Assembly: GCF_000768315.1 (NCBI RefSeq)
Contig: NZ_AQQX01000004.1
Span: forward strand, 62,001-126,000
Source of the DNA: Pseudooceanicola atlanticus
Lineage (GTDB): Bacteria; Pseudomonadota; Alphaproteobacteria; Rhodobacterales; Rhodobacteraceae
Direction: 5' to 3'
Length of the DNA stretch: 64,000 nucleotides
The notes under the pieces are model-generated. The model was not told the origin of the DNA, made no database searches, and saw only the letters and a list, made by a program, of their open reading frames with translations. The position numbers were made by a program, and so were the translations under genes. Positions 57,133 to 64,000 of this stretch are shown one piece after another. How positions within the stretch are numbered: the first letter of the stretch is position 1; each line of letters opens with the position of its first letter.

Positions 57133-57860
57133 TCGACACGTTCGTCGCGTTGCTGCTGGCCCATGCCCTGGCGGATTTCCCGCTGCAATCGGATGCGCTG
57201 GCCCAGGCCAAGCAGGACCGCTCCCCCCGCGCCCTGGCCCTGCATGCCCTGATCGTCATGGCCACCGCCACGCTGGCCATCGCCCCCACTCGGGCCGAGG
57301 CGCTGATCCCCCTCGCGGTCCTGACGCTCGCCCATATTCTGATAGATATCGCAAAGACTTACGCGCCGAACACGCTCGCGTCCTTCCTGGTCGACCAGGC
57401 CGCCCATATCGGCACGCTGGTCGCGATCGCGGTCCTCCACCCGACGCTCTTCGGACAGGGCCTCTACGCCGACACCCCCCTCCTGCCCAGCATCATGACC
57501 GCAATCGCCGGCTTGATCATCGCCACCCAGGCGGGCGGTTACGCCGTCGGCCTGCTGGTCCGCCCCTTCGGCCGCGCCTTCCGCGCGGAGGGCCTGCCCC
57601 GCGGTGGTGTCATGATCGGCCTGCTGGAACGCGGGCTGATCTTCCTGTTCGTGCTGGCCGGTCAGCCCTCTGCCGTGGGCTTCCTGATCGCGGCGAAATC
57701 GGTGCTGCGGTTCGATGCCAGCAAACGCAAGCAGAAGGCTGCCGAATACGTGATCATCGGCACCCTTGCATCCTTCGGATGGGCGCTGATATGCGCCTAT
57801 GCAACGCTCGCATTGCTCGATCACCTCCCGCCCCTTGGCATCAAGGCCCTGAAGGACTAG
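57129..57860 (+). CDS. DUF3307 membrane protein (SatE-like)
   Basis: Integral membrane protein (243 aa) with about six hydrophobic segments. The N-terminal VALLLAHALADFPLQSDALAQAKQ and the HILIDIAKTY and FLVDQAAHI motifs, with conserved His and Asp inside the membrane region, identify DUF3307. It begins in the SatD-like stop (ATGA). The pair occurs together in unrelated bacteria, so it is likely a functional module, but its activity is unknown. Confidence 0.85.
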   Translation: MIDTFVALLLAHALADFPLQSDALAQAKQDRSPRALALHALIVMATATLAIAPTRAEALIPLAVLTLAHILIDIAKTYAPNTLASFLVDQAAHIGTLVAIAVLHPTLFGQGLYADTPLLPSIMTAIAGLIIATQAGGYAVGLLVRPFGRAFRAEGLPRGGVMIGLLERGLIFLFVLAGQPSAVGFLIAAKSVLRFDASKRKQKAAEYVIIGTLASFGWALICAYATLALLDHLPPLGIKALKD

Positions 57861-57884
57861 ATCTGGCACAAAGGAGACCTGACC

Positions 57885-58235
57885 ATGTTCGGCATTCCCG
57901 GCAAACAAGCTGTCACCATCACCCCCCGCGCCGCGGCGCAGATCGTCAAGCTGATGAAGCGCGACGGCCATGAGGGGCTGCGCATCGGCGTCAAGAAGGG
58001 CGGCTGTGCAGGCATGGAATACACGATGGATTACGTGGACCAGGTCGACGCCAATGACGAGTTGGTCGAACAGGATGGCGCCAAGGTGATGATCGCCCCG
58101 ATGGCGCAGATGTTCCTCTTCGGGACCGAGATCGATTACGAGACATCGCTGCTCGAATCCGGCTTCCGTTTCAACAACCCCAACGTCGTCGAGGCCTGCG
58201 GCTGCGGCGAGTCGATCAAGTTCGCCGAGAGCTGA
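57885..58235 (+). CDS. sufA: IscA/SufA-type Fe-S carrier
   Basis: A-type carrier (116 aa) that passes Fe-S clusters to apoproteins. The three conserved cysteines are in KGGCAGMEY and EACGCGES at the C-terminus. ATG 57885 follows AAGGAG. It lies 24 bp after the DUF3307 gene and 1 bp before tfoX, so it is probably transcribed with SatD-DUF3307, although functionally it belongs with the sufT-like gene upstream. HesB/IscA subgroup; isc versus suf membership cannot be settled from the window. Confidence 0.9.
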   Translation: MFGIPGKQAVTITPRAAAQIVKLMKRDGHEGLRIGVKKGGCAGMEYTMDYVDQVDANDELVEQDGAKVMIAPMAQMFLFGTEIDYETSLLESGFRFNNPNVVEACGCGESIKFAES

Positions 58236-58236
58236 C

Positions 58237-58623
58237 ATGGCCGTGTCTCAAGAGGTCCTCGAACATGCGACGGACCTCTTTGGCGCGCTTGGCCCCCTGC
58301 GCACGGGGCGGATGTTTTCCGGCGTGGCGCTCTATGTCGAAGAGGATGTCATGTTCGCCATGATCGCCTCCTCCGGCACGATCTACATGAAATCCGACCA
58401 CAGCACCCTGGCGCAATTCGAAGCGGCAGGATCGCTTCCCTTCACCTATACCCGCGCCACGGGCCAGCGCCAGGTCACCTCCCTGATGTCCCTGCCCGAC
58501 AGCGCCGCCGACGATCCGGATGAAGCCGCCCAATGGGCGCGCCTGTCCCTGGGCCCGGCCCGCGCGGCGGCGGAAAAGAAGCGCGCCGAAAAGGCACGCA
58601 AAGCCGCGCGCAAAGCCTCCTGA
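58237..58623 (+). CDS. TfoX/Sxy N-terminal domain protein
   Basis: Small protein (128 aa) made only of the TfoX N-terminal domain (FGALGPLRTGRMFSGVALYVEE, IYMKSDHSTLAQFEAAG) with a Lys/Ala-rich tail (KKRAEKARKAARKAS). Full-length TfoX/Sxy controls competence in gammaproteobacteria; stand-alone N-terminal forms are common in alphaproteobacteria and have no clear role. It begins 1 bp after the IscA-like stop. Confidence 0.88.
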   Translation: MAVSQEVLEHATDLFGALGPLRTGRMFSGVALYVEEDVMFAMIASSGTIYMKSDHSTLAQFEAAGSLPFTYTRATGQRQVTSLMSLPDSAADDPDEAAQWARLSLGPARAAAEKKRAEKARKAARKAS

Positions 58624-58701
58624 TCCCGGCCCGGAACGCCCATGCGAACTTGACCTCGGCCGCCAATCCGCGAAGATGCCCCGAACCAGAAGAGGGAGAG
58701 C

Positions 58702-59454
58702 ATGATGCGGCGGAAACTCGCGGCCGGTAACTGGAAAATGAATGGCACGAGCCAATCCCTGGACGACCTTCAGACCCTCTCCAAATCCCATCCCAATCCG
58801 TCCGTCGATCTGCTGATCTGCCCGCCCGCAACGCTGATCGCCCCGGCGGTCCAGACCCTCGGCAACAGCGCGATCCATATCGGCGGCCAGGATTGCCACC
58901 ACCAGACCGACGGCGCCCATACCGGGGACATCTCCGCCGCGATGCTGCGCGATGCCGGGGCCACGGCGGTGATCCTGGGCCATTCCGAACGCCGCGCCAG
59001 CCATCACGAAACCTCCGAAAGCGTGCGCGACAAGGCCCGCACCGCGCAACGGGCCGGTCTCATGACGGTGATCTGCCTCGGCGAAAGCCTCGGCCAGCGC
59101 CAGGCGACCAACACGCTCGACATCATCGGCGCGCAGCTGTCGCTCTCGGTGCCTGACAGCTCCACCGGGGAAAACCTGGTCGTAGCCTATGAACCGATCT
59201 GGGCCATCGGATCCGGCATGACCCCCACGCCCGACCAGATCGGAGAGGTCCACGACTTCATGCGCAGCCGCCTCGAACGTCGGTTCGGCCCCGGCGTGGG
59301 CCGGTCGGTCCGACTGCTCTATGGTGGGTCGGTCAAGGCGGCCAATGCACAGGAAATCTTCGACATTTCCAATGTCGACGGCGCGCTGGTCGGCGGCGCC
59401 TCCCTGACCGCGGATGATTTCACCCCGATCATCAACGCCCTCGAAAACGCCTGA
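58702..59454 (+). CDS. tpiA: Triosephosphate isomerase
   Basis: Glycolytic isomerase (250 aa) interconverting dihydroxyacetone phosphate and glyceraldehyde 3-phosphate. Catalytic residues are visible: Lys in AGNWKMNG, His in ILGHSERR, Glu in [11 protein letters not shown], with the phosphate loops [10 protein letters not shown] and ALVGGASL. Two adjacent ATGs (58702, 58705) share GAGGGAG; the first is used. It would complete glycerol entry into central metabolism after GlpK and GlpD. Confidence 0.96.
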   Translation: MMRRKLAAGNWKMNGTSQSLDDLQTLSKSHPNPSVDLLICPPATLIAPAVQTLGNSAIHIGGQDCHHQTDGAHTGDISAAMLRDAGATAVILGHSERRASHHETSESVRDKARTAQRAGLMTVICLGESLGQRQATNTLDIIGAQLSLSVPDSSTGENLVVAYEPIWAIGSGMTPTPDQIGEVHDFMRSRLERRFGPGVGRSVRLLYGGSVKAANAQEIFDISNVDGALVGGASLTADDFTPIINALENA

Positions 59455-59474
59455 AACCGGGACCGCCACCCCGG

Positions 59475-59496
59475 CTTCATCTTGCCCAAAATACTC
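59475..59496 (+). repeat. Dispersed 22-bp repeat after tpiA
   Basis: A copy of the TTCATCTTGCCNAAAATAC element lies 20 bp beyond the tpiA stop. The other copies are at 699-720, 41293-41314 (reverse) and 41371-41392. All are intergenic and close to operon ends or long gaps. Confidence 0.65.
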
Positions 59497-59520
59497 AAAT
59501 CCCGCCCTCACAACGCAAAA

Positions 59521-59543
59521 CGACGCCCCGGATCGGGGCGTCG
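59521..59543 (-). terminator. Terminator for the TRAP operon
   Basis: A 10-bp perfect stem (CGACGCCCCG/CGGGGCGTCG, loop GAT) is followed on the minus strand by TTTTG. It lies 57 bp past the dctM stop. It can also act on the convergent tpiA transcript, though the T run favours the minus strand. Confidence 0.75.
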
Positions 59544-59599
59544 CCTTGAAGATGTCAGAACCGGGAATGCGCGGTAGCGCACCTTTGGGTCCCGTCCCC

Positions 59600-60997
59600 T
59601 CAGTTGGTCACGATCTCGGGTCCCATGACCACGGTCGGCAACCAGGTCGAGATGATCGGCACATAGGTCACCAGGATCAGGAAGACGAAGAGCACGGCCA
59701 GGAACGGCGCTGCCGCCTTCACCACCCGCATCATCGGCATCCCCGCGACACCGGAGGTCACGAAGAGGTTCAGGCCGACCGGCGGGGTGATCATGCCGAT
59801 CTCCATGTTCACGACCATGATGATGCCCAGGTGGATCGGGTCGATCCCCAGCTCGATCGCGATCGGGAAGACCAGCGGTGCCACGATGACCAGCAGGCCC
59901 GACGGCTCCATGAACTGGCCGCCGATCAGCAGGATGACGTTGACCACGACAAGGAACATGACCGGGCCGAAGCCCGCATCCAGCATGGCCCGTGCCACCG
60001 TCTGCGGCACCTGCTCATCCGTCAGCACGTGCTTCAGGATCAGCGCGTTGGCGATCACGAACATCAGCGTCACGGTCAGCTTGCCGGCCTCGAACAGCGT
60101 CCGGCGCGTGTCGGCATGGAAGAACGCGGTGACCAGGGCGATCGGCTTCTTGTAGAGCGGCAGGTTCGGGCGGTCGTCCCCTTCCGTCGACAGCGGCCCC
60201 ATGTCGCGATAGATGAACACCGCAGCGATGAAGGCATAGACCGATGCGACGGCCGCGGCCTCGGTCGGGGTGAAGATTGCGCCGGTCACGCCGGGGATGC
60301 CGTAGATCCCGACCATGATGATGACGATCAGCATCAGACCCCAGAAGGCATCCTTGAAGGCCAGCCAGATCTCCATGAAGCCCTTCCACTCGCCTGCCGG
60401 CATGTCGCGGATCCGGGCCATGATGTAGATGGCCAGCATCAGCATGCCTCCCGCCAGAAGACCGGGGAAGACACCGGCCAGGAACATCCGGCCCACCGAC
60501 ACGTCCGTCGCGGTGGCATAGACCACCATCACGATGGAGGGCGGGATCAGGATGCCCAGCGTGCCCGCGTTACAGATGACACCTGCGGCGAAATCCTTGG
60601 AATAGCCCGCCTGGGTCATCGCCCCGATCACGATCGACCCGATGGCGACCACGGTGGCCGGCGAGGACCCAGACAGGGCCGCAAAGATCATGCAGGCAAA
60701 GACGCCCGCGATGGCCAGCCCGCCGCGCAGGTGCCCGACGCAGGCGATGGAGAAGCGGATGATCCGTTTCGCCACCCCGCCCGTCGACATGAAGGACGAC
60801 GCCAGGATGAAGAAGGGGATCGCCAGCAGGGTGAAATGCCCCACGAAGGCCTGCATCAGCGTCTGCGCGATGGAGGCCAGCGACGTGTCCGAGAACCACA
60901 GCAGGAACAGCGCAGAGGACATGCCCAGCGACACGGCGATCGGCACACCGATCAGCATGAGCCCGATGACGAGCCCGAAAAGAAGACCGACTTCCAT
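59600..60997 (-). CDS. dctM: TRAP transporter large permease
   Basis: Twelve-segment DctM-type subunit (465 aa) of a tripartite, ion-driven importer. Typical are the start MEVGLLFGLVIGLMLIGVPI, LLAIPFFILASSFMS, FAALSGSSPATVVAIGSIV and TPPVGLNLFVTSGVAG. It starts 3 bp after the small permease stop. Together with DctQ and DctP and next to a DctD-like regulator it most likely imports C4-dicarboxylates such as succinate, fumarate and malate. Confidence 0.93.
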   Translation of the reverse strand: MEVGLLFGLVIGLMLIGVPIAVSLGMSSALFLLWFSDTSLASIAQTLMQAFVGHFTLLAIPFFILASSFMSTGGVAKRIIRFSIACVGHLRGGLAIAGVFACMIFAALSGSSPATVVAIGSIVIGAMTQAGYSKDFAAGVICNAGTLGILIPPSIVMVVYATATDVSVGRMFLAGVFPGLLAGGMLMLAIYIMARIRDMPAGEWKGFMEIWLAFKDAFWGLMLIVIIMVGIYGIPGVTGAIFTPTEAAAVASVYAFIAAVFIYRDMGPLSTEGDDRPNLPLYKKPIALVTAFFHADTRRTLFEAGKLTVTLMFVIANALILKHVLTDEQVPQTVARAMLDAGFGPVMFLVVVNVILLIGGQFMEPSGLLVIVAPLVFPIAIELGIDPIHLGIIMVVNMEIGMITPPVGLNLFVTSGVAGMPMMRVVKAAAPFLAVLFVFLILVTYVPIISTWLPTVVMGPEIVTN

Positions 60998-61000
60998 GAC

Positions 61001-61669
61001 TTAGCCCTCGCCCCGCTGTTCGCGGACTTCCGCGAGTTCAACTTCGACCTCGTGCGAGGCCACGATCCGGTCCGACTTACCCTGCCAGATCGCCACGCCC
61101 GCCATGACAAAGCGGAACAGCAGCAGCGCCATGGTGAAGGGCAGGATCATGTAGGGGATCAGACGCGGAAGTTTCTCGTATTCGTCGCCGTCGTTGAACA
61201 CGTCCTCCATCCAGGCGAGGAAGCCCGGATGCGGGATGTCGTTGACCTCGTACCAGCCCTTGGGGCGGAAGCTTTCCTCGAACCCGGTGGGGAACCAGCG
61301 GCCGGTGGTCTGCGGCAGGTTGGCGAAATTGGCCCAGTAATCCCAGGCGCCCTTCAGCAGCAGGAAGGCAAAGGCGATGCAGACCGTGATCGAGATCAGG
61401 CCCAGCACCCGGCGCACCGGGGGCGACACGATGTCGATGATCGCATCCACGCCCAGATGGGCCCCTTTCTTCACTGCGTAGCAGGCCCCCAGAAGCGCCA
61501 GCCAGGCGAACAGGAACACGGTCAGTTCCAGCGCCCAGAGCAGGTTGCTGTTGAACACGTAACGCGCCACGACGTTGGCGAAGGTCACCAGCGTCATGAT
61601 GCCGAGGATCGCGGCGATCACCGTCTCCTCGAGCTTGTCGATAAAGCTTTCGCTTCTGCCGGGATGCAT
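61001..61669 (-). CDS. dctQ: TRAP transporter small permease
   Basis: Small DctQ-type membrane subunit (222 aa). Four hydrophobic segments are seen, with LEETVIAAILGIMTLVTFANV and LTVFLFAWLALLGACYAVKKGAHLG in the N-terminal half and an extended loop (about 110-165, WANFANLPQTTGRWFPTGF) larger than in many DctQ proteins. The C-terminal tail is acidic. ATG 61669 follows AAGGGG. It lies 171 bp after the binding protein. Confidence 0.9.
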   Translation of the reverse strand: MHPGRSESFIDKLEETVIAAILGIMTLVTFANVVARYVFNSNLLWALELTVFLFAWLALLGACYAVKKGAHLGVDAIIDIVSPPVRRVLGLISITVCIAFAFLLLKGAWDYWANFANLPQTTGRWFPTGFEESFRPKGWYEVNDIPHPGFLAWMEDVFNDGDEYEKLPRLIPYMILPFTMALLLFRFVMAGVAIWQGKSDRIVASHEVEVELAEVREQRGEG

Positions 61670-61840
61670 CTTGTCCCCCTTCCCTGGAAACCCTGTCTGT
61701 CAAAGACGTGCCACCTGTCGCGGTGGCGGCCTGCCGCCTGGTGCCGGGGATCACCCCGGAGCGGCAAGCATCGGGGGCGCGGGTCTACCCTCCCGCGCCC
61801 CCGGCCCTGTCAGGCCCGGATCGCACCGGGCCCCGACAGG

Positions 61841-62842
61841 TCACATCTGGGCGTTGATCGACTGTGCAGCGTCGATGTTGTCCTGGCCCACATCTTCCTT
61901 GAACTGGTCCCAGACGGGCAGCATCGTGTCGACCCATTCCTGGCGCTGAGCCGCGTCCAGGGTGCGGACGGTGCCGCCGGCGTCGATGATGGCCTGCTTG
62001 GCCTCCTGGTTCACCTTGGCGGATTCGGCGTTCCGGGTGGCGGTCACTTCGTCCATGATGGTCATGAACTGGTCGCGCACTTCGGCGTCCAGGCTGTCCA
62101 GCCAGTCGACGGAGGCCACGACCAGGTAGTCGAGAACGCCGTGGTTGGTTTCGGTGATACCGTCCTGAACTTCAAAGAACTTCTGGCCGTAGATGTTGGA
62201 CCAGGTGTTTTCCTGACCGTCGACAACGCCCTGCTGCAGCGCGCCGTAGACTTCCGAGAATGCCATCTTCTGCGGCGAGCCGCCGATCGCGTCCATCTGG
62301 GCAACCAGCACGTCCGAGGATTGCACGCGGAACTTCAGACCGTTGGCATCGCTCGGCGACAGCAAGGGCTTGTTGGCCGACATCTGCTTCATGCCGTTGT
62401 GCCAGAAGGCCAGGCCCTGCAGGCCACGCTTCTGCATGCTGTCCTTCATCGCGGACCCCGCGTCGGAGGCCTGGAACGCGTCGACGGCTTCGATGTTCTT
62501 GAACATGAAGGGCAGGTCGAACAGGCGGAACTGCTTGGTGAACTTCTCGAATTTCGACAGCGAGGGCGCGGCCAGCTGCACGTCACCCTGCAGCATCGCT
62601 TCCAGCACCTGGTCATCGTTGTAGAGGGTGGAGTTCGGATAGACCTCCATGCAGGCCGTGCCGTCCATCTCTTCGTTCACGCGCTTTTCCAGCAGCGAAG
62701 CGGCGATCCCCTTGGGGTGCTTGTCGGTGTTGGTGACGTGGGCGAACTTGATGACGATCTCGCCATCGTCGCAGGCAGCAGAGGCTGCGTTTGCGGTGAC
62801 GGCCAGGGCCAGTGCCGTGGCGGCAGTGGTCAGGAATTTCAT
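61841..62842 (-). CDS. dctP: TRAP transporter substrate-binding protein
   Basis: Periplasmic binding protein (333 aa), DctP family. A Sec signal peptide MKFLTTAATALALAVTANAASA precedes ACDDGEIVIKFAHVTNTDKHPKG. The carboxylate-binding Arg is in GLKFRVQSSDVLVAQM near residue 170, and GVVDGQENTWSNIYGQKFFEVQ is the family signature. ATG 62842 has GGGAGGAG upstream. First gene of the operon, behind two DctD-like boxes. Confidence 0.94.
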   Translation of the reverse strand: MKFLTTAATALALAVTANAASAACDDGEIVIKFAHVTNTDKHPKGIAASLLEKRVNEEMDGTACMEVYPNSTLYNDDQVLEAMLQGDVQLAAPSLSKFEKFTKQFRLFDLPFMFKNIEAVDAFQASDAGSAMKDSMQKRGLQGLAFWHNGMKQMSANKPLLSPSDANGLKFRVQSSDVLVAQMDAIGGSPQKMAFSEVYGALQQGVVDGQENTWSNIYGQKFFEVQDGITETNHGVLDYLVVASVDWLDSLDAEVRDQFMTIMDEVTATRNAESAKVNQEAKQAIIDAGGTVRTLDAAQRQEWVDTMLPVWDQFKEDVGQDNIDAAQSINAQM

Positions 62843-63020
62843 GTCGGGCTCCTCCCGGTTGGTTGATTCGCTGAGGTGTGACCTCTGGAAGGAGATTTGA
62901 CGCTTGGTGAAAATCCGCTCAAGGGACGGTGAACAGCTTTGATGGCGGCGCGTTTTTCCACGCCTTTTCAATGACTTGCGTCGGGCGCATGGCGTCACGG
63001 CGCTTTCTGCATGGCAGCAT

Positions 63021-63071
63021 TGTGCGAAAAACCACACAAGGGAAAACGGCACCTGTGCGGAAAACCACACA
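63021..63071 (-). promoter_or_regulatory. Tandem DctD-like binding sites
   Basis: TGTGCGAAAAACCACACA (63021-63038) and TGTGCGGAAAACCACACA (63054-63071) differ at one base and are imperfect palindromes (TGTG...CACA) spaced 33 bp apart, three helical turns. They lie about 180-230 bp before dctP and just past the end of the DctD-like gene. Rhizobial dctA has two tandem DctD sites of very similar form (TGTGCGG...CCGCACA as I recall it). Confidence 0.7.
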
Positions 63072-63095
63072 GATTGAGCCCGTCCGGTTTGCGCC

Positions 63096-64000
63096 CTATC
63101 CGCCGCCGCGCCGGAAATCCTCCGGCTTGAGCCCGTACTTGGCCAACTTATCGTAGAAGGTCTTGCGCGGCAGCTTGAGCGCCTTGGCCGCGTCCGACGC
63201 CTTGCCGTTCTGCCGCCCGAGAGCGGCGGCCAGAAGCGAGCGTTCGACCTGCGCCATCTGTTCGGCCAGGCCGAGTTCCTTGGTGGTGCTCAGGTCTTCG
63301 GGCATACCCAGAACGAAGCGCATGGCCGCCGACATCAGCGACCGCGCATTGCCCGGCCAGTCCTGCGCCATCAGCGCGGTTTCCTGTTCCGGCGTGATCT
63401 CGGGCGGGTCGATGCCCGCCTGTTCCGCCGCCTGCGACACGTAATGGCGGTAGAGCACCGGGATATCCTCGGGGCGGTCGGCGAGGCTGGGAATATGCAC
63501 CTGGCAGATTTCGAGGCGGTAATAGATGTCGGGCGACAACCGCCCTTCCTCCACCAGTTTGGCCAGGTCCTGGGTCGCGCCGGCGATCAGCCGTGCGCCG
63601 CCCCGTTCCAGCGCATCACCCAGGGCCAGTTGCGTATCCTCGGGCAGGTTGCCGATCTCGTCGAGGAACAGCGCCCCGCCCTGGCAGGCCTCCCAGGTCT
63701 GATCCAGCTGCGCGCGGGCCAGGCCGGCCGCGGCGCGTTTGACGAAGGGCCCCTTGGATTGCGGAGAGGTCAGGTGGATGACCTCGGCGATCTTGCTGAC
63801 ACCGGTGCCGGGGGCGCCCGTGACCAGAACCTCGGCCGCGGTGCGGGCGGCCTGGCGCACCTGGTCGCGCAGCGCGTGGCTGGCGGCCGAAGTGCCGAAG
63901 ATCAGCCGCGCGGCCGGGTCGCCGGCCTCCAGCTGCTGCTTCAGGCGACGGTTCTCAAGAATGAGTTGACGGGTGTGCAGAGCCTTTTCAAGAACCGCCA
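63096..64000 (-). CDS. dctD: DctD-like response regulator, degenerate AAA+ domain, partial
   Basis: C-terminal 301 residues of an NtrC-family regulator; the receiver domain lies beyond the right edge. The linker HTRQLILENRRLKQQLE is typical. In the AAA+ domain Walker A reads TGAPGTGVSKIAEVIH, with Val in place of the essential Lys. The region between VKRAAAG and GGALFLDEIG is too short to contain the GAFTGA loop that contacts sigma-54. Walker B (LFLDEIG) and the C-terminal Fis-type helix-turn-helix (KASDAAKALKLPRKTFYDKL) are kept. Likely regulates dctPQM through the adjacent boxes, probably without sigma-54. Confidence 0.82.
   Translation of the reverse strand, partial: AVLEKALHTRQLILENRRLKQQLEAGDPAARLIFGTSAASHALRDQVRQAARTAAEVLVTGAPGTGVSKIAEVIHLTSPQSKGPFVKRAAAGLARAQLDQTWEACQGGALFLDEIGNLPEDTQLALGDALERGGARLIAGATQDLAKLVEEGRLSPDIYYRLEICQVHIPSLADRPEDIPVLYRHYVSQAAEQAGIDPPEITPEQETALMAQDWPGNARSLMSAAMRFVLGMPEDLSTTKELGLAEQMAQVERSLLAAALGRQNGKASDAAKALKLPRKTFYDKLAKYGLKPEDFRRGGG

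Noticed and set aside
59414-62866. A 1150-codon open frame on the plus strand opposite the TRAP transporter genes
   Set aside because: It is antisense to dctM, dctQ and dctP, which have clear family motifs, ribosome-binding sites and signal peptide; the antisense product is His/Asp/Arg-rich low-complexity, typical of a shadow in GC-rich DNA.
62843-63020. Sigma-54 promoter for dctP
   Set aside because: Scanning for GG-N10-GC found only a poor match (AGGTCACACCTCAGC) within the leader close to the start codon, lacking TGGCAC and TTGC cores.

Overview
The window is GC-rich chromosomal DNA from an alphaproteobacterium, most likely a Rhodobacteraceae (Roseobacter-group) organism. The evidence is gene content and synteny: an M23 peptidase/bactofilin pair, a GlpSTPQ-type glycerol ABC operon with glpD and glpK, several BMP- and Pot-type ABC transporters, a DctPQM TRAP system, CbiD/CobK, and short-overlap operons. 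No rRNA, tRNA, CRISPR array, insertion sequence or prophage was seen. About 61 protein genes fill the window, and most are arranged in transport and catabolic operons.

Layout. 1-3137 (minus): a spermidine/putrescine-type ABC operon (potA-like ATPase, Tat-exported binding protein, permease running off the left edge), divergent from an FCD-type GntR regulator and a two-domain GNAT acetyltransferase. 4898-11224 (minus): a complete BMP-type (nucleoside/nucleobase-like) ABC transporter behind a CodA-family cytosine deaminase. 11376-12278: a LysR regulator. 12403-20701 (plus): a second complete BMP-type transporter interleaved with two isochorismatase-like cysteine hydrolases (the first a very good match to biuret hydrolase BiuH), a cupin and an AtzF-type allophanate hydrolase. 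This reads as a biuret, and possibly triuret, uptake and degradation operon. 20726-31316 (minus): GST, diaminopropionate ammonia-lyase, lipoamide dehydrogenase, DUF924, MFS transporter, queA and a large AsmA-like protein.

31415-35843: a Bcp peroxiredoxin, a small membrane protein, a DUF455 ferritin-like protein, and the envelope pair M23 peptidase plus bactofilin. 35911-41234 (minus): CAP protein, HNH nuclease, a DUF1330 gene interrupted by an in-frame TGA, an ABM-type monooxygenase, and a tightly coupled cbiD-cobK-DNA glycosylase-esterase operon. 41409-52009 (minus): the full glycerol regulon (glpD, glpS, glpT, glpP, glpQ, DUF2160, glpV, glpK, then an iron-type alcohol dehydrogenase), divergent from glpR at 52288. 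53102-59454: tgt, a RimB-RimK fusion, a SufT-like DUF59 protein, a SatD/DUF3307 pair, an IscA-like carrier, TfoX and tpiA. 59600-64000 (minus): TRAP transporter dctM-dctQ-dctP, preceded by two tandem DctD-like boxes and the C-terminal part of a DctD-like response regulator that lacks the GAFTGA loop and the Walker A lysine.

The most notable items are the putative biuret/triuret operon; arrays of ACCGACG units at exact 11-bp spacing upstream of two iron-related genes (DUF455 and sufT-like); the degenerate DctD with its paired binding sites; a stop codon replacing the conserved tryptophan of a DUF1330 gene; and two families of dispersed intergenic repeats. All functional assignments come from reading motifs and from memory of families; no database search or alignment was run.
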